The notes beneath the pieces are model-generated. The model had not been told where the DNA came from and did no database searches. It worked only from the letters and a program-made list of their open reading frames with translations. A program made the translations under genes and the position numbers. This document shows, one piece after another, positions 7,609 to 15,574 of a stretch of DNA of 31,097 nucleotides. The stretch is from JASLPR01 sp964496475 (GTDB lineage Bacteria > Chloroflexota > UBA11872 > VXNJ01): assembly GCA_964496475.1 (NCBI GenBank), contig CAZBZS010000027.1, forward strand, positions 1-31,097. Direction: 5' to 3'. The first letter of the stretch is position 1, and the number at the start of each line of letters is the position of its first letter.

Positions 7609-8829
7609 CTAGGCGCGCGGCGAGGGTCTGCCCGCCAGATCAGACTCCTTCACCCCGGCCGCCGATCGCAGCGCCTGCGCCCGGTCCGTTTTTTCCCATG
7701 GCAGGTCCAGATCGGCCCGGCCGAAGTGTCCGTAAGCCGCCACCTGTTTGTAAATCGGACGCCGCAGGTTCAGGTCCCGAATGATCGCGCCAGACCGGAG
7801 GTCAAAGTGCTCCGTGACCAGCGCCTCGATCTTGTCGTTCGGCGTCCGGTTGGTTCCGAACGTTTCGATGTTTACCGATACCGGGTCCGCCACCCCGATG
7901 CAGTAGGCGAGTTGAATCTCAACCCGGTCGGCCACGCCGGCCGCCACCAGGTTCTTGGCCACGTAGCGGGCCGCGTAGGAGCCAGAGCGGTCCACTTTGG
8001 TCGGATCTTTGCCCGAGAACGCCCCGCCACCGTGACGGGCCATACCACCGTAGGTGTCCACAATTATCTTGCGGCCCGTGAGGCCCGCGTCTCCCATCGG
8101 CCCGCCGACCACGAACCGACCGGTGGCGTTGACCAGAATTTTCGTGTCGCGATCCAGCATGTCGGCCGGAATCACCTGCTCGATGACCATCTCCGTGATA
8201 TCACGCTTGAGCACGTCCGGGCCCACCGTTGGATCGTGCTGGGCGGCGATGACCACCGTGTCAATCCGGGTCGGAATACCCTTCTCATATTGAACGGTCA
8301 CCTGAGATTTACCGTCCGGGCGCAGGTAATCCATCCCGGCGCCATTACGGCGCACGTCCGTGAGCCGGCGGCACAATTCGTGGGCCAGCGTGATCGGCAG
8401 CGGCATCAGCTCCTCGGTTTCCAAGCAGGCGTATCCGATCATCATGCCCTGGTCGCCGGCTCCCGTGTCCTCGATCTCCATCGCATCCACCCCCTGGGCG
8501 ATATCGCTCGACTGCTCCTTCACCGAGACAATCGTCCCGCACGTCTCGTAGTCGAACCCAAACTTACCCCGCGTATAGCCCGTTTCGCGAACAGTGTCGC
8601 GGACGATCTTGGCCATGTCCACGTAGGCTTTGGTCGAAATTTCCCCCAGCAAAAGGATCAGCCCGGTGGTGGTCGCCGTTTCGCAGGCGACCCGTGACAT
8701 CGGGTCCTGCTCCAGCAGCGCATCCAGGATCGCGTCCGAGATCGTGTCGCAGAGCTTGTCGGGATGGCCCTCGGTGACCGACTCGGACGTGAACAAATAG
8801 TTCGGCGATTCCAAAAACGAGAGAGTCAT
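7609..8829 (-). CDS. metK: S-adenosylmethionine synthetase
   Basis: A 406-residue cytoplasmic enzyme that makes S-adenosylmethionine from methionine and ATP. It starts with the family signature SESVTEGHPDKLCDTISDA. The ATP/methionine motif is GAGDQGMMIGYA and the phosphate-loop motif is GGGAFSGKDPTKVDRS; both are complete. Length is normal. It is the last gene of a five-gene minus-strand cluster, 39 bases after ahcY, with a purine-rich site (AAGGAG, then AAAGGGAG) upstream of the ATG. Context agrees with function: its product is used by methyltransferases, and SAH and methylthioadenosine are handled by the genes upstream. No SAM riboswitch motif was seen in front of it. The long plus-strand frame opposite this gene is an antisense artefact. 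Confidence 0.98.
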   Translation of the reverse strand: MTLSFLESPNYLFTSESVTEGHPDKLCDTISDAILDALLEQDPMSRVACETATTTGLILLLGEISTKAYVDMAKIVRDTVRETGYTRGKFGFDYETCGTIVSVKEQSSDIAQGVDAMEIEDTGAGDQGMMIGYACLETEELMPLPITLAHELCRRLTDVRRNGAGMDYLRPDGKSQVTVQYEKGIPTRIDTVVIAAQHDPTVGPDVLKRDITEMVIEQVIPADMLDRDTKILVNATGRFVVGGPMGDAGLTGRKIIVDTYGGMARHGGGAFSGKDPTKVDRSGSYAARYVAKNLVAAGVADRVEIQLAYCIGVADPVSVNIETFGTNRTPNDKIEALVTEHFDLRSGAIIRDLNLRRPIYKQVAAYGHFGRADLDLPWEKTDRAQALRSAAGVKESDLAGRPSPRA

Positions 8830-8868
8830 GGCTCCCTTTCTCCTTACGGTCTTCTCCGCTGCTGTGTC

Positions 8869-10143
8869 CTACGTGCCCTCTTCCCAGGAGCTCAGGTAGT
8901 GTTCCTGCTCCGGGGTCAGGTTGTCGATTTTCACCCCCATCGATTCGAGCTTGAGGCGCGCGATTTCCGCGTCAATCTCAGCAGGGACCGAGTAGACCCG
9001 GTTCTCAAGCTTAGAGGCGTTCTCCCTCATATACTCCGCCGCGAGGGCCTGATTCGCGAAACTCATATCCATAACGCTGGCGGGGTGCCCTTCCGCCGAG
9101 GCTAGGTTGATCAGGCGCCCTTCGCCCAGCAGGTAAATCTTGCGGCCGTCGGCCTGCACGAATTCCTCCAGGTACGGCCGCACGGTGCGCCGGAATTTCG
9201 ACATCGCCGCGAGACCGTCGACGTTGATCTCAACATCAAAGTGCCCTGAATTCGCCACGATCGCTCCCGACTTCATCTTGTCCAGGTGGTGGGTGTCGAC
9301 CACATGTTTGTCGCCAGTGACCGTTATGAAGATGTCTCCGATCCCCGCCGCCTCCAGCATGGGCATCACCCGGTAGCCGTCCATCAGCGCCTCCAGCGCC
9401 CGGGTCGGATCGACCTCAGTCACAATTACGTGGGCCCCCATCCCGTCCGCCCGGCTGGCCAGGCCCCGGCCGCACCAGCCGTAGCCGCCGACCACGAAGT
9501 TCTTCCCGGCGAGCAAGATGTTCGTCGCCCGCAGGATGCCGTCAATGGTCGATTGGCCGGTCCCATAGCGGTTGTCGAAGAAGTGCTTGGTGTTGGCTTC
9601 GTTTACCGCGACGATGGGTAACTTCAGGACTTTGTCCTTCTCCATGCTTCGCAGCCGGATGACGCCCGTCGTCGTCTCCTCCGTGCCGCCGATGATCGTC
9701 CCGATCAGTTCGGTACGGCTCCCGTGGATTGTGCTGATCAAATCCGCGCCGTCGTCCATGGTGATCTCGGGCGACGCGTCCAACACAGATTTGATATGGG
9801 CGTAATAGGTGTCGTTGTCCTCCCCCGTCCGGCCGAAGGTCGGGATGCCGTAGTGCGTCACCAGCGCCGCGGCGGTCTCGTCCTGGGTGCTCAGCGGATT
9901 GGACGCGCACAGGTACACGTTGGCCCCACCGGCCTTAAGGGTCCGCATCAAGTTGGCCGTCTCTGTAGTGACGTGCAGGCACGCCGCCAGCGTGATCCCG
10001 CCCAGCGGCTTCTCTCGCTCGAACCGCTCCCGGATCGACCGCAGTACGGGCATCGAGGCTTCCGCCCACTCAATCATGTCCTTGCCCGTGTCCGCCAGAC
10101 CCAGGTCGGTCACATCGTGGGGCACTCCGGCCGTTACTGCCAT
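8869..10143 (-). CDS. ahcY: Adenosylhomocysteinase (SAH hydrolase)
   Basis: A 424-residue NAD-dependent enzyme that splits S-adenosylhomocysteine into adenosine and homocysteine, relieving product inhibition of methyltransferases. I place the start at the ATG at 10143 because GAGGAGACC lies just upstream; a TTG six codons earlier falls inside that site. Substrate-domain motifs include ACLHVTTETANL (C54) and MDDGADL (from 129). The catalytic Lys and Asp are in NEANTKHFFDNRYGTGQS (K186, D190). The NAD-binding motif is GYGWCGRG (220-227). The C-terminus, EHYLSSWEEGT, differs from the Tyr-ending tail of proteobacterial and animal enzymes and fits the shorter archaeal/thermophile type. It sits between pfkB and metK. 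The adenosine it releases is a likely substrate of the neighbouring kinase. Confidence 0.97.
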   Translation of the reverse strand: MAVTAGVPHDVTDLGLADTGKDMIEWAEASMPVLRSIRERFEREKPLGGITLAACLHVTTETANLMRTLKAGGANVYLCASNPLSTQDETAAALVTHYGIPTFGRTGEDNDTYYAHIKSVLDASPEITMDDGADLISTIHGSRTELIGTIIGGTEETTTGVIRLRSMEKDKVLKLPIVAVNEANTKHFFDNRYGTGQSTIDGILRATNILLAGKNFVVGGYGWCGRGLASRADGMGAHVIVTEVDPTRALEALMDGYRVMPMLEAAGIGDIFITVTGDKHVVDTHHLDKMKSGAIVANSGHFDVEINVDGLAAMSKFRRTVRPYLEEFVQADGRKIYLLGEGRLINLASAEGHPASVMDMSFANQALAAEYMRENASKLENRVYSVPAEIDAEIARLKLESMGVKIDNLTPEQEHYLSSWEEGT

Positions 10144-10178
10144 TTCAACAGGTCTCCTCAATCGTATTTGTAATCAGT

Positions 10179-11135
10179 TTAGTCACTGTCCAGCTCCACT
10201 CTCGAATAGCGGAGAAATTCCGCATAACGATCTTTCAGATCAGTGTCTGTCAGACTCAGTAGCGATTCCAGGCCAAAGCCTTCCACCGCGAACGAAGCCA
10301 CCACACTGCCGTGGACGACCGCTCGCCGCAGGCTCTGATCCGCCAATTCTCCCTCACTGGCCAGGTATCCCGTCAGTGCGCCGGCAAACGAATCTCCCGC
10401 TCCGGTCGGATCGCGCACTTCCGGTAGCGGGTACGCCAACGTGAAAAACCATTCATCCGCAGTTCGAAGCAGCGCGCCGTAGGCTCCTCGCTTTACGATC
10501 ACCGCTTTCAGGCCCAGGTTCAGCATCTCTAACGCCGATCGCGGCACGCTGTGATGCCCGCTGATAATGCGAGCCTCTTCCTCGTTCACCACCACCACAT
10601 CCGCGCGGGCCAGCACCTCGTCCACCGCATCGCGCTGGCCTTCCAGCCAGTAGTTCATCGTGTCGATCACCACCACCTCAGGCCCGCTGAGCTGGTCCAA
10701 CACTTTGAGCTGATGCCCCGGATCGGTGTTGCCCAAGAATACGAATTTGGAATCCCGATACTCGGCGGGCAGCACTGGATCAAGTTTCGCCAGTGCGTTC
10801 AGGTTGGTGAAGAGCGTCTCGCGATCGTCGAAATTCATCGCGTAGCGCCCGCCCCAGCGAAATGTCTCACCCGACACAGTGTCGAGCCCGGCCAGGTCGA
10901 TCTCCCGGTCGGTGAAGAGACGCCGCTGCTCTTCGGTGAAATCCTCCCCGACGACGCTTACCAACCTGCTTGGACCGTAGAACGACGCCGCCACTGCCGC
11001 GTACCCCGCCGATCCCCCCAGCACCCTTTCCACTTTTTCGAAAGGCGTCTCGATGTCATCTATTCCGATCGAGCCGAGGATCAGCGTGTTCAAAGGAGTC
11101 AATGGCTCTTTCACAGGCCGGGAACTAGCTAACAT
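10179..11135 (-). CDS. PfkB-family kinase, possibly adenosine or ribose-type
   Basis: A ribokinase/PfkB-fold kinase of about 318 residues. The N-terminal motif GGSAGYAAVAASFYG and the C-terminal signature DPTGAGDSFAGALTGYL, with its catalytic Asp, are both intact. The start is uncertain: the ATG at 11135 overlaps the end of mtnP, and a TTG at 11144 and GTG or TTG codons further in are also possible. No strong ribosome site is seen, which suggests coupling to mtnP. It lies between mtnP and ahcY. Since AHCY releases adenosine and MtnP releases adenine and methylthioribose-1-phosphate, adenosine kinase is the most economical guess. Methylthioribose kinase activity seems unnecessary alongside a phosphorylase. 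The family assignment is firm; the substrate is inference. Confidence 0.9.
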   Translation of the reverse strand: MLASSRPVKEPLTPLNTLILGSIGIDDIETPFEKVERVLGGSAGYAAVAASFYGPSRLVSVVGEDFTEEQRRLFTDREIDLAGLDTVSGETFRWGGRYAMNFDDRETLFTNLNALAKLDPVLPAEYRDSKFVFLGNTDPGHQLKVLDQLSGPEVVVIDTMNYWLEGQRDAVDEVLARADVVVVNEEEARIISGHHSVPRSALEMLNLGLKAVIVKRGAYGALLRTADEWFFTLAYPLPEVRDPTGAGDSFAGALTGYLASEGELADQSLRRAVVHGSVVASFAVEGFGLESLLSLTDTDLKDRYAEFLRYSRVELDSD

Positions 11136-11988
11136 ACTTACCAATCAAGAGGTCGAACTTCTTCTTCAGTTCCGGCGGAATCGAGCCGGTATTCGACATG
11201 ATGGCGTTCTCCAGAGCATTGCGGCACCCGCAACCATCCCCCAGGTCACTTAGGTTCCGCGCCAATAGTCGCACGGCCGATTTGCCCATCTCCACGTTCT
11301 TGCCCAGATTCGCGATCACCATCTCCACCGTGACCGGCTCACCCTTCCACACGTCATAATCCGTCGCCATGGCGAACGTCGCGTAATGCAGTTCCGCTTC
11401 CCGCGCCATCCGCACCTCCGGCACGGCGGTCATTCCGATAATGTCCATACCCCAACTTCGGAAAGCGTGCGATTCCGCCCCCGTCGAAAACTGTGGCCCC
11501 TCGATGCACAGGTACGCGCCCCCGCGGTGTACCGACGCCCCGGCCTCCACGGCGGCATCCGCCACGAGCGCGCTCAGGGCCGGGCAAAAAGGCTCCGCCA
11601 TCCCGGCGTGGACGACCAGCCCAGCCTCGTCGAAAAATGAAGTCGCCCGCAGGCGGGTTCGATCGAAGAACTGATCCGGCACCACCACGTCCAGAGGGCG
11701 GATTTCCTCCTTTAGGCTCCCTACCGCGCTTACCGACACGATCGCCTCCACTCCCAGCGACTTGAACCCCCAGATATTCGCCTTTACGTTCAAGTTTGTT
11801 GGCGAAATTCGATGCTCCCGACCGTGTCGAGGGAGGAAGGCGACCTCAAGCCCTTCCAGCACCCCCACGATGTAGGCGTCGCTCGGCTCCCCGAACGGTG
11901 TCTCTATTGTGAATTCCTCGGACCCGGTGAGCCCGTCCATGTCGTAGAAGCCGCTCCCCCCAACGATCCCCAGTTTGGCTGTGGCCAT
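11125..11988 (-). CDS. mtnP: S-methyl-5'-thioadenosine phosphorylase
   Basis: A 287-residue purine nucleoside phosphorylase of the MTAP type. It cleaves methylthioadenosine with phosphate into adenine and 5-methylthioribose-1-phosphate. The N-terminal phosphate loop is GIVGGSGFYD, followed by LPRHGREHRISPTNLNVKAN. The nucleoside-binding block is EGPQFSTGAESHAFRSWG and GMTAVPEVRMAREAELHYA. Asp in ATDYDVW is the residue that contacts the purine. It begins two bases after the mtnA stop, so the two consecutive salvage enzymes are made together. Some close relatives use inosine or guanosine, but the neighbouring mtnA makes the methylthio substrate the clear choice. Confidence 0.95.
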   Translation of the reverse strand: MATAKLGIVGGSGFYDMDGLTGSEEFTIETPFGEPSDAYIVGVLEGLEVAFLPRHGREHRISPTNLNVKANIWGFKSLGVEAIVSVSAVGSLKEEIRPLDVVVPDQFFDRTRLRATSFFDEAGLVVHAGMAEPFCPALSALVADAAVEAGASVHRGGAYLCIEGPQFSTGAESHAFRSWGMDIIGMTAVPEVRMAREAELHYATFAMATDYDVWKGEPVTVEMVIANLGKNVEMGKSAVRLLARNLSDLGDGCGCRNALENAIMSNTGSIPPELKKKFDLLIGKYVS

Positions 11989-11990
11989 CG

Positions 11991-13043
11991 TTATGCCTTG
12001 ATTCCAGCTTGCTGGTCCCGCTGCGCGGCAAGCGACTCCGTGTAATCGGGACGGGCCACACCAGCTTCGGTGATGATGCCGGCAATCAGGTCGGCCGGGG
12101 TTACGTCAAACGCCGGGTTCGCCACCGGAGCGCCCGGTGGCGCCCAGACCATGTCTCCGTAGCCACGCACCTCGTCCGGATTTCGTTGCTCGATGGGGAT
12201 TCCGTCGCCGCTGGCCAGGCTGAAATCGACCGTCGTCAGCGGCGCGGCCACATAGAACGGCACGCCGTGATGCGCCGCCAGCACCGCTGCCGTATATGTG
12301 CCGATCTTGTTCGCGGTGTCGCCGTTGGCGGCAATCCGATCGGCTCCGACCACTGCCATGTCGATCCTTCCGGACCGCATGAAGTGCCCGGCCATCCCAT
12401 CCGTAATGAGGGTGTAGGGCACTCCCCACTGGTCCAGCTCCCAGCAGGTCAGCCGCGCCCCCTGCAATAGTGGTCTCGTCTCGTCCACGAATACGTGAAT
12501 GTCTTTTTCATGCATGTGGGCCGCGAAGATAACCCCCAGCGCCGAGCCTCGCTCGTGCGTGGCGAGCGGTCCGGTGTTGCAATGATGCAAGATCGACGCA
12601 CCGGGCTCCACCAGGGCGGCTCCCGCTTCGCTCAACTTTATGTGCCGGTCCTTGTTGTCGGACTCAATCTTGTTGGCGCGATCGTGAAGCGCCGCCAGCA
12701 TCGCGTCGCGCCCGCCGGCCGCCGCCTCTCGCGCAGACCGCAGCATTTCGTCCGCCGCCCAGAAAAGATTAACCGCCGTCGGCCGGGTTGCCTTTACCGT
12801 CTCGGCCACCACTTCGAGCTCCGCAATGAAGGCCGCTGAGTCCGCTGTCTCGATCTTGGTAGCGCCCAGCAGGACCGTGTAAGCGGACGCCACCCCCAGC
12901 GCCGGTGCTCCCCTGATCCGCAGGCTGCGAATGGCCTCGCAGATTTTATCCACGGTATCGCAGAGAATGAATATTTCGTCTTTGGGCAGCCTAACCTGAT
13001 CGAGCAGTCGTATGCCCTCGTCGGTCCATTCAAGTATTTTCAT
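11991..13043 (-). CDS. mtnA: 5-Methylthioribose-1-phosphate isomerase
   Basis: A 350-residue isomerase, eIF2B-alpha-like fold, that converts methylthioribose-1-phosphate to methylthioribulose-1-phosphate. Substrate-binding RIRGAPALGVASAY (42-55), the catalytic Cys in HHCNTGPLATHERGSALG (C155) and the catalytic Asp in VGADRIAANGDTANKIGTY (D235) are all present, as is SLASGDGIPIEQRNPDEV near the end. This separates it from true eIF2B subunits. The ATG is preceded by GGAG. It is the first gene of the cluster and has a TATAAT about 185 bases upstream. The later salvage enzymes mtnB, mtnC and mtnD are not in this window, so the product may go to a distant locus or to an aldolase shunt. Confidence 0.96.
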   Translation of the reverse strand: MKILEWTDEGIRLLDQVRLPKDEIFILCDTVDKICEAIRSLRIRGAPALGVASAYTVLLGATKIETADSAAFIAELEVVAETVKATRPTAVNLFWAADEMLRSAREAAAGGRDAMLAALHDRANKIESDNKDRHIKLSEAGAALVEPGASILHHCNTGPLATHERGSALGVIFAAHMHEKDIHVFVDETRPLLQGARLTCWELDQWGVPYTLITDGMAGHFMRSGRIDMAVVGADRIAANGDTANKIGTYTAAVLAAHHGVPFYVAAPLTTVDFSLASGDGIPIEQRNPDEVRGYGDMVWAPPGAPVANPAFDVTPADLIAGIITEAGVARPDYTESLAAQRDQQAGIKA

Positions 13044-13144
13044 TCGCAGGCTCCGGCGGGAGTAGTTTGCAGCCAGTTGTCACCCGTGTCACCGATGTGA
13101 GGCGGGCGGTCGATCCAGGGCAGCCAATTCGAGGATGGGCAGCC

Positions 13145-13165
13145 AAAAAAAACCGCCGACGGCTT
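13145..13165 (-). other. T8 tract after a short GC hairpin in the mtnA leader
   Basis: On the minus strand, inside the inferred 5' leader of mtnA, a short GC-rich hairpin (GCCGTCGGC) runs into eight consecutive T (13145-13152 in plus coordinates). The stem is only three or four pairs, so a full terminator is doubtful. The place is where an attenuator or riboswitch expression platform would be. A ten-base direct repeat, GGGCAGCCAA, lies at 13118-13127 and 13137-13146. I recognise no known SAM or SAH riboswitch core. Confidence 0.3.
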
Positions 13166-13227
13166 GTGCGTTTCCTGGACGCTTCCCACAGCGACGGCCA
13201 AACGGCAAACGGCGCGGGAAGGACAAG

Positions 13228-13233
13228 ATTATA
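13228..13233 (-). promoter_or_regulatory. Perfect -10 box (TATAAT) for the mtnA cluster
   Basis: A perfect TATAAT on the minus strand stands out in very GC-rich sequence, about 185 bases upstream of mtnA. The -35 position is poor (TGGCCG at 17 bases). A start near 13220 would give a leader of about 175 bases for the mtnA-mtnP-pfkB-ahcY-metK cluster. It is divergent from the flagellin promoter. Confidence 0.5.
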
Positions 13234-13298
13234 TTCGCGCCGACTCCCGGCGGCCAGACCGGGGCTGTCGCTGTCGAGACTTTTCTTACCCCAATTGT

Positions 13299-13326
13299 TA
13301 AAGATTTGTCCGGTCCGTGCCGATAA
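13299..13326 (+). promoter_or_regulatory. Sigma-28 (FliA/SigD-type) flagellar promoter
   Basis: TAAAGATT (from 13299) and GCCGATAA (13319-13326) match the flagellar sigma-28 consensus: all eight -10 positions match GCCGATAA and the -35 has TAAA. TAAA and the -10 box are 16 bases apart, against the usual 15 (14-16 in the SigD group). It lies about 118 bases upstream of the flagellin-like frame, in the right direction. This match is too good to be likely by chance, and it implies FliA-type control in this organism or its recent ancestor. Confidence 0.8.
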
Positions 13327-13402
13327 TCATCATTTGGGTACTTGCATTCCGCCGTTTCCGTAATACCTCCGTGTTCGGGCTTTTTCTATTCGACAGCAGA
13401 CC

Positions 13403-13442
13403 ACCGGCAAGGATTGGCCGGTCACGAAAGATGGTGAAGGAT
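13403..13442 (+). promoter_or_regulatory. CsrA-like leader: hairpin with AAGGAT in the loop and a second AAGGAT at the ribosome site
   Basis: ACCGGC (13403-13408) and GCCGGT (13417-13422) pair perfectly, placing AAGGATTG in the loop. A second AAGGAT (13437-13442) overlaps the ribosome binding site right before the ATG at 13444. CsrA binds ARGGAU-type motifs, best when GGA is in a hairpin loop. Bacillus subtilis hag has the same design: one hairpin site and one at the ribosome site, controlled by CsrA and FliW. The sequence pattern is seen; binding is inferred. Confidence 0.5.
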
Positions 13443-13443
13443 C

Positions 13444-14136
13444 ATGGGTATCCGCATTAACCGCACCGACAACGGTAATTTGCTGTCATCTTTGCGAGCC
13501 AATTCCAGGGCGATCGAAGATGCCACTCGGAAGTTGTCGTCGGGTCTGCGACTCAACCAGGCGACGGACGATACCGCTGCGCTGGCGATTGCGACGCGGC
13601 TCGAAGCCGAAAACCGGGGGCTGCTGCAGGCGCAGCGCAACCTTCAGTCCGACGTCAGCATCATTCAAACCGCCGAGGGCGGGCTGAATAACATCGAAAA
13701 TGACGTCCAGCGCATTCGAGAACTCGCCGTGCAGGCCAGCAAAGGCACGCTGACCGTCGCCGGTGGCGCGGACGGGACCGAGACCATCGACATCGATATC
13801 GCCGATTCCCGCGCGGCGGCGCTGGGCCTTGATACGATCGATGTCACCACCCAGGCTGGCGCGGACGCCGCCATCGCCTCCGCCGACCAGACGATCGAAC
13901 AGGTCTCAGCCACTCGGGCCGAGATCGGCGCTACCCAGACCCACTTGCAAAGCCAGAGCAACCGCCTCGCCACCACCTAGGTGAACACCGAGGCGGCGCG
14001 TTCCCGCATTTGCGACGCCGACATCGCCGAGTCGGTTTCGCAGCGTACCGCAGCCGCCATCCGCAACCAGTTCGCGATCGCCCTCCAGGCCCAGCAGAAC
14101 CAGAATCGCGGTTCCGTACTCCAGCTTCTGAACTAA
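13444..14136 (+). pseudogene. Flagellin, very short and interrupted by an in-frame TAG
   Basis: The first 178 codons encode a flagellin N-terminal D0/D1 region: KLSSGLRLNQATDDTAALAI, IIQTAEGGLNNIENDVQRI and RELAVQASKGTL. A D1 C-terminal arm with LGLDTIDVTT and VSATRAEIGATQ follows. A TAG at 13978-13980 ends the frame. In the same frame, from 13981, the C-terminal flagellin domain continues: EAARSRICDADIAESVS and the tail NQNRGSVLQLLN, ending in TAA TAA. With read-through the protein would be 230 residues. It lacks the usual block after RELAVQA (the FNG/LLDG region), has no D2/D3, and appears about eight residues short around the TAG. Promoter, leader and terminator-like hairpin look intact. 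It may be a fresh pseudogene, a read-through product, or a sequencing error (one base from CAG). Confidence 0.85.
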
Positions 14137-14177
14137 TAACTACCACCTCCGAGGGCAGGAGAGCATCCGGATGTTTC

Positions 14178-14203
14178 CGGCCGCCCTTTTAGTTGGGCGG
14201 CCG
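14178..14203. terminator. GC-rich hairpin between flagellin and ffh
   Basis: CGGCCGCCC (14178-14186) and GGGCGGCCG (14195-14203) form a perfect nine-pair stem with loop TTTTAGTT. It lies between two convergent genes and could stop transcription from both sides. There is no T tract after the stem on the plus strand, so it is not a canonical intrinsic terminator. Confidence 0.6.
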
Positions 14204-14230
14204 TAGCCCCACCGAATTAATCCGCCGGCG

Positions 14231-15574
14231 TTAACGGCCGGACATTCCCCCCATGCCAGGCAGGTTTGGCATCTGGCCCGACGAGAGCATCTTCATCATC
14301 TTCTGCATCTGTTTGAACTGATTTAGGAGCTGATTGACATCGCGCGGCTCGGTGCCGCTACCGGCAGCGATCCGCCGCCGGCGGCTGCCATCAATCAGCT
14401 CAGGCCGGGAGCGCTCCCGCGGCGTCATGCTGAGGATGATGGCCTCCGTGCGAGCGATATTCTTTTCCGTCATTGCATCCTGCACGTCCGGGTTATTCAT
14501 CATTTTCCCCATCCCCGGAATCATGCCCATGATCTGCGAGAGCGACCCCATATTCTTGATCTGATTGAACTGATCGAGGAAATCGTTCAGGTCAAAAGTG
14601 GCCTGCCGGATCTTCTCTTCCAGCCGCCGGGCGGCCTCTTCGTCGATGACTTCCTGCGCCTGCTCCACCAGCGTTACTACATCGCCCATGCCCAGGATTC
14701 GCGAGGCCAGCCGATCCGGGTGAAAGACCTCTAACGGTTCTACTTTTTCACTCTGCGTCAGAAACTTCACCGGGACGCCGGTCACGGCCCGGATGGACAA
14801 CGCCGCCCCGCCGCGCGCGTCGCCGTCCATCTTCGTCAGGATCAGGCCCGTCAGCGGCACCCGCTCGTTGAACGCTGTCGCCACGTTCACCGCCTCCTGG
14901 CCCGTCATCGCGTCAGCCACCAGGAGCACCTCATGGGGCTTTGTCAGCTTCCCCATCCGTTCCACCTCGGCCATCATCTCTTCATCTATCTGGATGCGGC
15001 CGGCCGTGTCGATGATCACCGCGGTGTGATTCCCTTGCTTCGCCTTATCCACCGCGTTTCGGGCGATGTGCTCCGGCAACGACTTCAGGCTCTCGTGGTG
15101 AACCGGCACCTCGATCTGCCCGCCCAGGGTTTGCAGCTGCGCCACCGCCGCCGGCCGTTTTACGTCGGCCGCCGCCAAGAGCGGCCGGCCCCCATTTTTC
15201 TTCAGATGCAGCGCCAGTTTGGCCGCGCTCGTGGTCTTGCCCGATCCTTGCAGGCCGACCACCATGATCACCGTTGGAGGGGCGTCGGCCTTCGCCAGCT
15301 CCACCGTGTCCCCACCCAGCAAATCGGTCAATTCATCCTGGACGATCTTCACCACCTGCTGCGCCGGGCTCACGCGCGCCAACACCTCTTTGCCCACGGC
15401 GCGCTCCCGCACCGAAGCGCTGAACTCGCGCGCTAACTTGAAGTTGACATCCGCCTCCAGCAGCGCCCGCCGCACCTCGCGCATCGCCTCATCTATGTCC
15501 GACTCGCGAATCTTCCCGCGACCGATCATCTTCTTCAACGCCGTGTCGAGGCGTTCCGTCAGCCGTTCAAACAA
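14231..15574 (-). CDS. ffh: Signal recognition particle protein (SRP54 homologue)
   Basis: A 447-residue GTPase that binds signal sequences of nascent chains together with SRP RNA and docks with FtsY at the membrane. The N domain (1-90) begins FERLTERLDTALKKM. The G domain has the P-loop GLQGSGKTTSAAKL (107-120), ADVKRPAAVAQLQTL, IIDTAGR and LTKMDGDARGGAAL. The C-terminal M domain is Met-rich (MGSLSQIMGMIPGMGKMMNN, QMQKMMKML) and includes RRRRIAAGSGT for RNA contact. The length is that of a standard Ffh. The TTG start is accepted because the N-terminus aligns with the family at this point; its ribosome site is weak. It faces the flagellin locus tail to tail. The SRP RNA gene was not found in the window. 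Confidence 0.98.
   Translation of the reverse strand: MFERLTERLDTALKKMIGRGKIRESDIDEAMREVRRALLEADVNFKLAREFSASVRERAVGKEVLARVSPAQQVVKIVQDELTDLLGGDTVELAKADAPPTVIMVVGLQGSGKTTSAAKLALHLKKNGGRPLLAAADVKRPAAVAQLQTLGGQIEVPVHHESLKSLPEHIARNAVDKAKQGNHTAVIIDTAGRIQIDEEMMAEVERMGKLTKPHEVLLVADAMTGQEAVNVATAFNERVPLTGLILTKMDGDARGGAALSIRAVTGVPVKFLTQSEKVEPLEVFHPDRLASRILGMGDVVTLVEQAQEVIDEEAARRLEEKIRQATFDLNDFLDQFNQIKNMGSLSQIMGMIPGMGKMMNNPDVQDAMTEKNIARTEAIILSMTPRERSRPELIDGSRRRRIAAGSGTEPRDVNQLLNQFKQMQKMMKMLSSGQMPNLPGMGGMSGR

Noticed and set aside
7414..8697. A 427-codon plus-strand frame opposite metK
   Set aside because: It is antisense to a complete metK and rich in Arg, His and Pro, typical of a mirror frame in GC-rich DNA. 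It has no ribosome site.
13044..13298. A known SAM-I, SAM-II or SAH riboswitch upstream of the methionine cluster
   Set aside because: I could not find their conserved core motifs on the minus strand; only a weak hairpin and T8 tract are present.
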